DNA from: DATMTS01 sp035564555
Lineage (GTDB): Bacteria > Actinomycetota > Actinomycetes > Actinomycetales > Microbacteriaceae
Length of the DNA: 5,452 nt
Direction of reading: 5' to 3'
Assembly (NCBI GenBank): GCA_035564555.1
Contig: DATMTS010000043.1
Coordinates: 1 to 5,452, forward strand
Shown piece after piece: positions 1-5,452 of the stretch; within the stretch, counting starts at the first letter, position 1, and every line of letters begins with the position of its first letter. The position numbers and the translations under genes were made by a program. Under the pieces are notes generated by a model. That model searched no databases and was not told the DNA's origin. It saw only the letters and a program-made list of their open reading frames with translations.

Positions 1-19
1 GGGAGCCCGAGGCCTCCCC
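1..19 (-). terminator. Possible terminator stem after the GH91 gene
   Basis: On the minus strand GGGAG and CTCCC can pair around an 8-nt loop (GCCTCGGG), about 17 nt past the GH91 stop. Anything that follows, including a T-run, lies outside the window, so its function cannot be judged. A terminator here would fit the end of the operon. Confidence 0.3.
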
Positions 20-35
20 GCACCCGCCTGGTCTG

Positions 36-1238
36 TTACGGGGTGGGACGGAATCCGTAACTGGTGGAGTTCGCCAGCAATTGTGCCTCGGTTCCGCTGT
101 CGAAGACGTGCGAATTGGTCGTTCCGGCATCGAGGACGACCGTGTGGACGGAGAGGTTGGAGATGACGTGGTTGGTGCCGATGAGGTTCTGATCCCCGTT
201 CTTGATGCGGAAGATCGCCGCGGTTCCTCCGGTGGGCTTGACCTGATCGGGCGGGATGATCAGGGTGACATGGTTGGCGGTGATCGTGTTGCCGTCACCA
301 TTGACCTGCACCACGCCGAAATCGTCGTCGAGACCATTCCCAATGCCGATGAACGGCCCGTAGGTCTCGACCTGTCGCTCGAACATGTTCGAGCTGATCA
401 GGTTCTCCTTGCAATCGCCTTCCAGAGTGATGCTGCCCGGGTAGAAGGACTGCAGCCGGTTGGAGGAGATATTGGATCGGAAGGAGTTCTTGATATGAAC
501 CGAGTCGATGCCGCGGGGGAAGATGTTGTTTCCCGTGATGAGCAAGCCGTTGCTGTTCTCCGCGAAAATACTGAAGCCGACCGGCCCGGCACCGAGGTGG
601 TTGTCCGAGATCTTGGATGCCTGACTTCCGCCCACGATCATGATGCACGTTCCGCATTCTGCGAGGAGGTTCCCCGAGACATCGAGCGCGTCCGGTCCCT
701 GGATCAGCAATGCGTGCTCCAGGTAGACCATTCCCATTCCGCGTACCCGTACGGAGTCGTTGTCGGTCGCGAATCGGATTCCGACCTTGCCGTTTCGGTA
801 CGAGTTCTGGTCGCTGCCGAACGAGACGCCGTCGAGGCAGAAGTTCTCGAACGCGACAGCGCTCAGACGGGGGTTTCCGCTGCGCGAGACGATGAAGGCC
901 TCAGCGTTGCCGTCGGTGTTCTCCACCTTGACGTGGCTGCCGCCCGGGTTGATCTCATGCCACCCCGTCGTGTCCGAGTTGTAGCGGATCGAAAGCGAGG
1001 TGAAACCATGTCCGGATCCGCGGATGGTCAGGAAGCTCACGTCGACGACGACGCGGGTCTTCAGTGAATACGTGCCCGGCGGGATGTAGATGACAGCGCC
1101 GGGCTTGTCCGCCTGGCTCGTCTGCCGCAGCTTGATGTCGGCGATGATGCTGTTGATCACAGCCCCGAGGTCGTATTGCGGGTCGATCGGCTTCCCCGGC
1201 GTCTTCCAATCGGTGACGTCGTACACATTGGATTCCAT
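36..1238 (-). CDS. ift: GH91 right-handed beta-helix enzyme: inulin fructotransferase or difructose anhydride hydrolase
   Basis: The protein has 400 residues from the ATG at 1238. It matches, from memory, the inulin fructotransferases of Arthrobacter and Bacillus in strings such as V-Y-D-V-T-x-W, A-D-K-P-G-A-V-I-Y-I-P-P-G, V-S-F-L-T-I, G-S-G-H-G-F, F-C-L-D-G-V, N-G-L-D-D and the C-terminal R-P-T-P. These enzymes release DFA I or DFA III from inulin; the close DFA hydrolases open the anhydride to inulobiose. D183 and E194 in P-D-A-L to L-A-E-C have the same 11-residue spacing as the catalytic Asp/Glu pair reported for both activities. Asparagines in I/V-x-x-N turns recur at 190, 213, 237, 260 and 284, then 322 and 356, a 23-24-residue coil period typical of a beta-helix. 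Known relatives are trimers. No export signal exists in this frame, but a Tat signal lies directly upstream in another frame. Product type cannot be read from the sequence. Confidence 0.9.
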   Translation of the reverse strand: MESNVYDVTDWKTPGKPIDPQYDLGAVINSIIADIKLRQTSQADKPGAVIYIPPGTYSLKTRVVVDVSFLTIRGSGHGFTSLSIRYNSDTTGWHEINPGGSHVKVENTDGNAEAFIVSRSGNPRLSAVAFENFCLDGVSFGSDQNSYRNGKVGIRFATDNDSVRVRGMGMVYLEHALLIQGPDALDVSGNLLAECGTCIMIVGGSQASKISDNHLGAGPVGFSIFAENSNGLLITGNNIFPRGIDSVHIKNSFRSNISSNRLQSFYPGSITLEGDCKENLISSNMFERQVETYGPFIGIGNGLDDDFGVVQVNGDGNTITANHVTLIIPPDQVKPTGGTAAIFRIKNGDQNLIGTNHVISNLSVHTVVLDAGTTNSHVFDSGTEAQLLANSTSYGFRPTP

Positions 1239-1244
1239 CTGTTT

Positions 1245-1250
1245 CCTCTC
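1245..1250 (-). promoter_or_regulatory. Ribosome binding site of the internal GH91 start
   Basis: GAGAGG on the minus strand, 6 nt before the ATG at 1238. It supports independent initiation of the catalytic body, in preference to the TTG at 1274 that overlaps the stop of the signal ORF. In a fused gene this would be an incidental purine-rich stretch in the linker. Confidence 0.5.
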
Positions 1251-1270
1251 GCTGGTTTGCAGCTTCGTTT

Positions 1271-1444
1271 TCAAAGAAGGCCGACAGGGAGTCGGCGCTT
1301 GGGTGCAGACTGGTTCGCCTCCTGCGGTGACGTTGCGTCTGCCGCCGCAGGTCCGGCGCTCATGAAGCTGAGCGTGGCGAGCGCTGCGCCGGTCGCCACG
1401 CTTTGAATGACTACCCGGCGGGTGGGCTGGAATTTCTCAGTCAT
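1271..1444 (-). CDS. Tat signal peptide ORF, probably the detached N-terminus of the GH91 enzyme
   Basis: A 57-codon ORF starting at an ATG with a good Shine-Dalgarno sequence. It reads as a twin-arginine export signal: a polar n-region, T-R-R-V-V-I-Q with the arginine pair at residues 9-10, a moderately hydrophobic stretch at about 15-31, and an A-D-A cleavage site after residue 37. A 20-residue polar linker follows (T-S-P-Q-E, then A-P-K-R-R), after which TGA ends the frame. The GH91 catalytic body begins at once in the frame reached by stepping back one base, which is also open upstream past the cleavage site. One added base, for example in the TTT or AAAA run at 1268-1275, would fuse both into a 469-residue Tat-exported protein spanning 36-1444. 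I favour a frameshift, natural or from sequencing, over a free-standing secreted 20-mer. Confidence 0.7.
   Translation of the reverse strand: MTEKFQPTRRVVIQSVATGAALATLSFMSAGPAAADATSPQEANQSAPKRRLPVGLL
1277..1300 (-). other. Hairpin at the reading-frame break
   Basis: On the minus strand GCCGAC and GTCGGC form a perfect 6-bp stem around TCCCT, extended by AAG/CTT across one bulged C. CTTTGAAAAC follows. It lies within the last codons of the Tat signal ORF and ends 3 nt before its TGA. The T-content after the stem is too low for a confident terminator. GC-rich stems next to homopolymers are also places where base-calling errors occur. Confidence 0.45.
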
Positions 1445-1451
1445 GGGTTTG

Positions 1452-1459
1452 CCCTTTCT
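1452..1459 (-). promoter_or_regulatory. Ribosome binding site of the Tat signal ORF
   Basis: AGAAAGGG on the minus strand, 7 nt before the ATG at 1444. It supports the Tat signal ORF as a genuine translation start rather than a chance reading frame, and hence as the original start of the secreted GH91 gene. Confidence 0.65.
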
Positions 1460-1520
1460 GCATGAATCGTTCGGCACATTTCGGGCGGCTGAGCGTAGGA
1501 ATTCAGGCCCTCGGATCGGA

Positions 1521-1540
1521 AGAGACCCGGCTGGGTCCCT
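1521..1540 (-). other. Intergenic hairpin between the glycosidase and the Tat/GH91 genes
   Basis: On the minus strand AGGGACCC and GGGTCTCT pair around the loop AGCC, giving an 8-bp stem with one G-U wobble, 11 nt past the glycosidase stop. Only TTCC follows, not a T-run, so full termination is doubtful. It could be a weak terminator or an mRNA-processing structure that sets GH91 expression apart from the upstream genes. Confidence 0.45.
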
Positions 1541-1551
1541 CGCGGCCACGC

Positions 1552-2532
1552 TCACGACGGCACTCGGAATTCCAGCGCTTCTGACTGGCTCTTCGCCTTG
1601 ATCGCCAGCCGGCCATCGACCCAGCCGACGGGCTGAGGGTCGCTGATCTCGCCGACCCAGCCGCCGTTCTCGTCGTCGTTGTGGAATGCCAGGATCTGCC
1701 ACTGTCCGAGCCGATCCTGAACGAGCCGACCGACGTAGAGTCTCTCGTCGGTGATCCGGTAGGCGTCCGCGGTCTTGAACGGCCCTGTCAAGGCATCCGT
1801 GGGAAACGCCCAAACGCCGCCGACGGGATCTTGCGCGGTGCGCTCGTGCGCCAGCTCGGAGGCGAGGCACGAGAACATGCCGACCGGCTTCCCGTCGACG
1901 ATGACCGTCTGGACGACCTCAAGGTGTCCGAATCCTGCGCCCGGCTCGGAAAGTGGGGGCTGAACGCTCCAGCGGGTCAGATCGGTTGAAGTCGCGTGCC
2001 CGACGACCCCTCGGTTATCGGGATCGCCGTGATTGGCGCGCGCTGTGATCAGCATGTGCCAGAGGTCGTCGGCGCGGAACACCCACGGGTCGCGCCACGC
2101 CTGATCCGGCCATTTCCTGGTTTCGGCCGTTTCATACCAGCGAGCATCCGGTTCCAGAACCTGCCGGTCTGGTTCTCGGCTCCACCTGAAGAGATCATCG
2201 GAGACGACGGAACTGATGCGCTGGTTGAGTCCGCCTTCGGACCGGCTGACGGCCGTGTAGAACATCCGCCACGTCCCGTTGTCGTCACGAACAACCGACC
2301 CGGTCCACGTTGCGAGATCATCGAACGCCGGCGAGTCGTCGGGGATGACCGCGTCGGCATGCTCGGTCCAGGTTCTGAGATCCGTGGAGGTCGCGTGTCC
2401 GATGGTGGCGCGCCAGTGTCGGCGGTCGGGGTCGAGGAGGGCTCTGGACGCCTTCAGGAAGAACAGGTGGAATCGATCGCCATCGTCGGCGACCCAGAAG
2501 TCCCATACCCAAGACGCGGCAAGTCGGAGCAT
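1552..2532 (-). CDS. Cytosolic five-bladed beta-propeller glycosidase, GH32/GH68-like (probable beta-fructosidase)
   Basis: Predicted glycoside hydrolase of 326 residues with no signal peptide, so it should act on imported sugars. Three acidic motifs fit the catalytic triad of clan GH-J. V-W-D-F-W places a nucleophile at D11, closely like the V-W-D-x-W motif of GH68. W-R-D-P-W at 146-150 matches the transition-state-stabilising RDP motif (D148). L-E-V-V-Q places the acid/base at E205. Two further blade-like G-H-A-T-S-T-D-L strings recur at 45-52 and 178-185. The nucleophile lies only 11 residues from the start and the protein lacks the C-terminal beta-sandwich of classical GH32, so it is a compact variant and GH43-like assignment cannot be excluded. 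The ATG follows an AAAGG site that overlaps the LacI stop, implying translational coupling. Next to a GH91 enzyme, a likely substrate is inulobiose or another short fructoside; that is inference. Confidence 0.8.
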   Translation of the reverse strand: MLRLAASWVWDFWVADDGDRFHLFFLKASRALLDPDRRHWRATIGHATSTDLRTWTEHADAVIPDDSPAFDDLATWTGSVVRDDNGTWRMFYTAVSRSEGGLNQRISSVVSDDLFRWSREPDRQVLEPDARWYETAETRKWPDQAWRDPWVFRADDLWHMLITARANHGDPDNRGVVGHATSTDLTRWSVQPPLSEPGAGFGHLEVVQTVIVDGKPVGMFSCLASELAHERTAQDPVGGVWAFPTDALTGPFKTADAYRITDERLYVGRLVQDRLGQWQILAFHNDDENGGWVGEISDPQPVGWVDGRLAIKAKSQSEALEFRVPS

Positions 2533-2544
2533 CTCATGTGCCTT

Positions 2545-3591
2545 TCAGTTGGCTCGTGGTGTGGTCACCGAGCCGCGGACGACCAGGGGGCAGTCGAGAA
2601 GCGTGGGTCTGTCGGCGAGGAGTTCGTGCTGCGCTTCGCCATTGAGGAGCTGCACGAGGGTTTCCACGGCCCACGCACCCATCTCGTAGTGAGGAAGCGC
2701 GACGGTGGTCAGACCGGGGAACAGGTTCGCGGCGATGAGTTCCTGATTGTCGAACCCGACGATCGAGAGGTCGTTCGGAATGCTCAGGCCCAATTCCATT
2801 GCGGCCCGATAAGCACCCATTGCCATCCGGTCGTTGTAACAGAACAAGGCCGTCGGGCGGTCGCTCCTACCCAGTACCTCTCGAGCCAATTCGTAGCCCG
2901 GAAGGGTCTCAGATGGCGCGGACGCGACCAGCGTTTCGTCGAATGGAATGTGATGCTCTTCCAGCACCTGCTTGTACCCGGCGAGACGTCCGTGTGTGGC
3001 CGGCACGTCATCGTCGTTGTTGAGAAAGCCGATGCGCGTGTGACCGGCCTCGACGAGGTGGGTGACAGCGGCGATCGCGCCACCCACCTCATCCGGGACC
3101 ACGGCCGGGACGATGCCGGCACGATCGGTCGAGTCGATCAGGACGGCAGGCAAGCCGCGCAGGTTCGGAGGGAGGGAGACTCGGCGGTGATACATCGTCG
3201 CGTACAGAACCGCGTCCACTTGCCGGTCGATCAGCGCTTGAACATCGTCTCGGTGCGAGTTGCCGATGGATTCCCGTTCGGTGTTGATGATGACCAGGGT
3301 GAGATCGTGTTCGCGTGCCGCGTTCTGGGCACCGAGAATGATCCTGCCTGCGTGAGGAGTGGTTGCGATCTCTTCGCTCAGCAGGCCGATGAGCCCTGAC
3401 CGGTTGGTGCGTAGCGCTTGTGCCATTCGGTTCGGCCCATAGCCGAGTGTTTTGGCCGCCTGTCGCACACGCGCGCGCGTCTCCTCCGAGACCCGCGTGT
3501 GCGGCGTGTTGTTCAGCACGTGCGACACCGTGGTGACCGACACCCCGGCGAGCTCCGCGACATCCCGGATCCCGGCACTCTTGACAGCCAT
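2545..3591 (-). CDS. LacI-family transcriptional repressor
   Basis: Cytoplasmic DNA-binding regulator of 348 residues, standard for the LacI/GalR family. The N-terminal helix-turn-helix spans about residues 7-28 (IRDVAELAGVS, then VTTVSHVLNN). The recognition helix follows the usual V-S-x-x-T-V-S-x-V-L-N pattern. The hinge lies near 53-64 (PNRMAQALRTNR) and keeps the minor-groove leucine (L60). A periplasmic-binding-protein-like sensor domain fills the rest, with the typical C-Y-N-D-R-M-A-M-G and S-I-V-G-F-D-N strings of the C-terminal subdomain. The ATG with AAGGGG ahead of it was chosen over a GTG 27 nt upstream. Its stop is 12 nt from the glycosidase start, so the two are probably co-transcribed. 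Its position between transporter and enzyme genes suggests it controls this operon in response to a fructan-derived sugar; the effector itself cannot be read from the sequence. Confidence 0.95.
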   Translation of the reverse strand: MAVKSAGIRDVAELAGVSVTTVSHVLNNTPHTRVSEETRARVRQAAKTLGYGPNRMAQALRTNRSGLIGLLSEEIATTPHAGRIILGAQNAAREHDLTLVIINTERESIGNSHRDDVQALIDRQVDAVLYATMYHRRVSLPPNLRGLPAVLIDSTDRAGIVPAVVPDEVGGAIAAVTHLVEAGHTRIGFLNNDDDVPATHGRLAGYKQVLEEHHIPFDETLVASAPSETLPGYELAREVLGRSDRPTALFCYNDRMAMGAYRAAMELGLSIPNDLSIVGFDNQELIAANLFPGLTTVALPHYEMGAWAVETLVQLLNGEAQHELLADRPTLLDCPLVVRGSVTTPRAN

Positions 3592-3599
3592 TTCTCTGT

Positions 3600-3605
3600 C
3601 CCCTT
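3600..3605 (-). promoter_or_regulatory. Ribosome binding site that fixes the LacI start
   Basis: AAGGGG on the minus strand lies 8 nt before the ATG at 3591. The upstream in-frame GTG at 3618 lacks any comparable site and would add nine residues with no family counterpart before the helix-turn-helix, so the ATG is preferred. Confidence 0.7.
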
Positions 3606-3613
3606 CCCCGCTC

Positions 3614-3627
3614 AGCACTGCAGTACT
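3614..3627. promoter_or_regulatory. Imperfect palindrome upstream of the LacI gene, candidate operator
   Basis: The plus strand reads AGCACTG|CAGTACT, a 14-bp inverted repeat with 6 of 7 pairs matching and a CTGCAG core. It overlaps a second perfect 8-bp palindrome, TACTAGTA at 3624-3631. It sits 23 nt upstream of the repressor ATG and about 9 nt upstream of its Shine-Dalgarno sequence, a place where an autoregulatory LacI operator could act. LacI-family operators usually centre on CG rather than GC, and I see no convincing -35/-10 pair here, so this is only a candidate. Confidence 0.3.
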
Positions 3628-3638
3628 AGTAAGACCTA

Positions 3639-3665
3639 CGCTCGGACTCTTGTGATGGTCGAGCG
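3639..3665 (-). terminator. Hairpin just after the second permease gene (weak terminator or processing structure)
   Basis: Read on the minus strand, CGCTCGAC pairs with GTC-C-GAGCG, an 8-bp stem with one bulged C and a 10-nt loop, starting 2 nt past the permease stop codon. No run of T follows it (the next bases are TAGGTCTTAC), so a strong rho-independent terminator is not supported. It may protect the transporter mRNA 3' end or partly reduce read-through into the repressor gene. The pairing is seen directly; the role is inferred. Confidence 0.4.
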
Positions 3666-3667
3666 CG

Positions 3668-4507
3668 TCACCCTTTGACCGCGCCGAGAGTCAGCCCCGC
3701 GACGATGTGTCGCTGGAGAACGATGGCCAGCACGATCACCGGTACCGAGTACAGCACTGCGAGCGAAGTCATAGTGCCCCAATCGAGGCCGAACTGGCTC
3801 TGGAAGTTCGCGATCTGCAGCGGCGTCGTGACCGCCCTCACCGACGTCAGCAGCAGAGCGAAGATGAAGTCGTTCCAGGAGGCGAGGAACGCGAAGATCG
3901 CCGCGACGGCCACGCCTCCTCGTGTGATCGGGATCACGATCCGCCACAGCGAACCGAGGCGGGAACAGCCGTCCACGCGGGCCGACTCCTCGAGCTCGTC
4001 GGGCACCGCCTCGAAGAAGCTCGCCATCAGCCAGATCGACAGGGGAAGCGAAATCGTCGTCTGTGCGATAGCCAGGGCAAGGGAGGTGTCGGACAGACCG
4101 AGATTGTGGAAAATAGCGATGAGCGGGGCGCCCACCACGATCGCCGGCACCATTCTCATGATCAGTGCAAGCAGGATGAAGACACGTCCGAAACGTGTCC
4201 GGTAACGCGTCACGGCGTAGGCAGCCGGGACGGCAAGGATCAGGGAGATGAGGGTGCTCATCACAGCCGTCTGGATGCTGTTGACGAACGACTGCGGAAC
4301 ACCTTGCGTGCTCAGCGCTGTGATGTAGTTCTGGACCGTCCAGACGGAGGGCAGGATCGTCGGCGGAATCGCGTTCGTCTCGATCGGCGTCTTGAAGGAC
4401 GTGAAAAGCATGTACACGAAGGGGAAGGCGTAGAGGATGACCAGAACGGCAAGCGCCGCCCAGAGAATGGCGCGCGTGCTGCCCCGTCTCGATTCGAGTC
4501 CGTTCAT
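3668..4507 (-). CDS. Sugar ABC transporter permease, MalG/UgpE type
   Basis: Second membrane subunit of the carbohydrate importer, 279 residues, the normal length for MalG/UgpE proteins. The ATG at 4507 overlaps the preceding permease stop by one base. A GGGAG Shine-Dalgarno sequence lies 9 nt upstream, inside the end of the preceding gene. Hydrophobic segments fall near residues 13-35, 80-100, 108-133, 143-165, 196-220 and 247-266. The EAA loop is at about 172-195 (E-E-S-A-R-V-D-G, then R-I-V-I-P-I), with Ser in place of the usual second Ala. The W-N-D-F motif follows at 211-214. The C-terminus reads G-A-V-K-G, the conserved ending of this family. No ATPase gene lies in the window; actinobacterial sugar importers often share one MsiK-type ATPase encoded elsewhere, which is inferred here. 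A 76-nt gap separates this gene from the LacI gene. Confidence 0.95.
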   Translation of the reverse strand: MNGLESRRGSTRAILWAALAVLVILYAFPFVYMLFTSFKTPIETNAIPPTILPSVWTVQNYITALSTQGVPQSFVNSIQTAVMSTLISLILAVPAAYAVTRYRTRFGRVFILLALIMRMVPAIVVGAPLIAIFHNLGLSDTSLALAIAQTTISLPLSIWLMASFFEAVPDELEESARVDGCSRLGSLWRIVIPITRGGVAVAAIFAFLASWNDFIFALLLTSVRAVTTPLQIANFQSQFGLDWGTMTSLAVLYSVPVIVLAIVLQRHIVAGLTLGAVKG

Positions 4508-5452
4508 CAGTGATCACTCCCTGGCCGCCAGATGGTGAGTACTGCCACGATCGCGACGACCATCATCGCGACCAGGTAGATCGTTCCCATCGCGCTGGCG
4601 AGCCCCGGGTTGCCGTTGGCGATCTGGGTGTTGTAGACGAGCAGCGAAAGGACGTTGGTCGAGTTCTGAGGGCCGCCGTTGGTCTGTACGACGATGACGT
4701 CGAATGCTCGTGCCGCGTCAACACCCCGCACGATGAGGGCGACTGCGATCACCGGCCGCAGCAGAGGAAGGATGATCCGGAAGAGCAGCGTCGGATAGCG
4801 GGCGCCGTCGATTCTCGCGGCCTCGATGATCTCTCCTGGTACGTTCTGCAGCCCCGCGAACAGCACGAGCGAAATGAACGATGTCGTGAGCCAGATGTCG
4901 GGCAGGGCGACGGAGAACAGGGCGATGTTCGGGTCGCTCAACCACTGGATCTGATTGGGCGACGAGGTGAGGTGCGCTTCGAACAACAGTTGGTTGACTA
5001 TGCCGGAATTGTCGATGAGGAGGAAACGCCAGAGCAGGCCGGCGACGATGGGCGCGATCATCAAGGGGTACAGGAAGATCGTGCGGAAGATGCGGGATCG
5101 GTCTCCCAGTCCGCTGAAGAGCAGCGCCACGATCAGTCCGAGGACGAATTCCAGCGTGACCACGATGGCCGTGTACGCGATCGTACGAATCGCCGAGTTT
5201 CCGAAGTCTGCGGACGTCAGGGCGTGCACGTAGTTGTCGAAGCCCACGAAGATGTGCGGGCTGCCGGCGATGGGGTTGTAGTGGAAGAAGCTGTTGCCGA
5301 CGAACTGAAGCAGCGGCCAAGCGACGAAGACGGCGAGGAAGAGAGCGGCCGGCACCATCAGGAGCGTGGCGAATCGGCTGTCGGTGAGGCGGAAACGCCG
5401 GCCGGTGCGCACCCGGGTGGTGCGCGGGCCGCGAGCGGCCGGCCGGGTGGCC
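4507..5452 (-). CDS. Sugar ABC transporter permease, MalF/UgpA type (5' end probably beyond the window)
   Basis: Integral membrane subunit of a carbohydrate importer of the binding-protein-dependent (CUT1-like) class. A GTG at 5412 would give 301 residues, but no Shine-Dalgarno sequence precedes it and the frame stays open to the window edge, encoding an Arg/Pro/Ala-rich stretch typical of cytoplasmic N-termini in actinobacterial permeases. The true start therefore probably lies outside. Numbering from the GTG, hydrophobic segments lie near residues 15-37, 78-100, 110-133, 164-187, 218-230 and 272-294. The EAA loop that contacts the ATPase is at about 194-217, with EAARIDG at 197-203 followed by the F-R-I-I-L-P block. 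The TNGGP motif near 244-248 is usual in MalF-type subunits. The stop codon shares one base with the start of the second permease, so the two are translationally coupled and form a heterodimer. The substrate cannot be read from the permease; fructo-oligosaccharide or difructose anhydride is inferred from the downstream enzymes. Confidence 0.93.
   Translation of the reverse strand, partial: ATRPAARGPRTTRVRTGRRFRLTDSRFATLLMVPAALFLAVFVAWPLLQFVGNSFFHYNPIAGSPHIFVGFDNYVHALTSADFGNSAIRTIAYTAIVVTLEFVLGLIVALLFSGLGDRSRIFRTIFLYPLMIAPIVAGLLWRFLLIDNSGIVNQLLFEAHLTSSPNQIQWLSDPNIALFSVALPDIWLTTSFISLVLFAGLQNVPGEIIEAARIDGARYPTLLFRIILPLLRPVIAVALIVRGVDAARAFDVIVVQTNGGPQNSTNVLSLLVYNTQIANGNPGLASAMGTIYLVAMMVVAIVAVLTIWRPGSDH

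Noticed and set aside
81..1067. Plus-strand ORF of 328 codons opposite the GH91 gene
   Set aside because: It is rich in Val, Asp, Arg and Glu in the pattern expected from the complement of a GC-biased gene, has no recognisable family motif, and lies wholly antisense to a strongly recognised enzyme.
1268..1300. Programmed -1 ribosomal frameshift joining the Tat signal to GH91
   Set aside because: No canonical X-XXY-YYZ slippery heptamer lies in frame before the TGA, and the hairpin is upstream of the stop rather than a few bases downstream of a slip site. A base error, mutation or re-initiation is more likely.
1252..1318. Near-identical 9-mers CTGGTTTGC (1252-1260) and CTGGTTCGC (1310-1318) flanking the frame break
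   Set aside because: They match at 8 of 9 bases with no extension on either side, too short to claim a duplication.
1996..3399. Plus-strand ORF of 467 codons opposite the LacI and glycosidase genes
   Set aside because: It spans two clear minus-strand genes and their junction. Its composition is that of an antisense shadow and no domain is visible.
3636..4517. Minus-strand ORF of 293 codons overlapping the second permease in another frame
   Set aside because: It is His/Arg/Asp-rich with no membrane segments and almost the same extent as the real permease, so it is a frame shadow.
4509..4518. Perfect 10-bp palindrome AGTGATCACT at the permease-permease junction
   Set aside because: It lies in the last codons of the first permease next to the Shine-Dalgarno of the second, with no recurrence or flanking operator-like symmetry; chance is sufficient.

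Overview
The window is GC-rich with G/C-biased third codon positions. All credible genes lie on the minus strand, so the operon reads from right to left. Gene content and protein style point to a soil- or plant-associated actinobacterium of the Micrococcales (Arthrobacter/Microbacterium-like). That placement is inferred from the families present: binding-protein-dependent sugar permeases with no ATPase gene visible here, a LacI regulator, and an inulin fructotransferase-type enzyme. No RNA gene, CRISPR array, insertion sequence or plus-strand gene is supported.

Layout in transcription order. (1) Position 5452 to 4507: a MalF/UgpA-type sugar ABC permease whose frame runs off the window edge. 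(2) 4507 to 3668: a MalG/UgpE-type permease, stop and start sharing one base. (3) A 76-nt gap with a hairpin and an imperfect palindrome. (4) 3591 to 2545: a LacI-family repressor. (5) After 12 nt, 2532 to 1552: a cytosolic five-bladed beta-propeller glycosidase of GH32/GH68 character. (6) A 107-nt gap with a strong hairpin. (7) 1444 to 1271: a 57-codon ORF that is a textbook Tat signal peptide. (8) 1238 to 36: a right-handed beta-helix enzyme of family GH91, inulin fructotransferase or difructose anhydride (DFA) hydrolase.

The most coherent reading is a fructan/DFA utilisation operon. GH91 enzymes either convert inulin to a cyclic difructose anhydride or open that anhydride to inulobiose. 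The two permeases would import the small product. The propeller enzyme, which has no export signal, would cleave fructosyl bonds in the cytoplasm. The LacI protein would respond to a pathway sugar. The substrate-binding protein would lie upstream, outside the window, and the ATPase is probably a shared one encoded elsewhere; both points are inference.

The most notable oddity is that the Tat signal peptide and the GH91 catalytic body lie in different frames, one base apart. A single missing base near 1271 to 1334 would explain this as a frameshift of one secreted enzyme. However, the catalytic ORF also has its own ATG and a good ribosome binding site, so a cytosolic enzyme is a real alternative.
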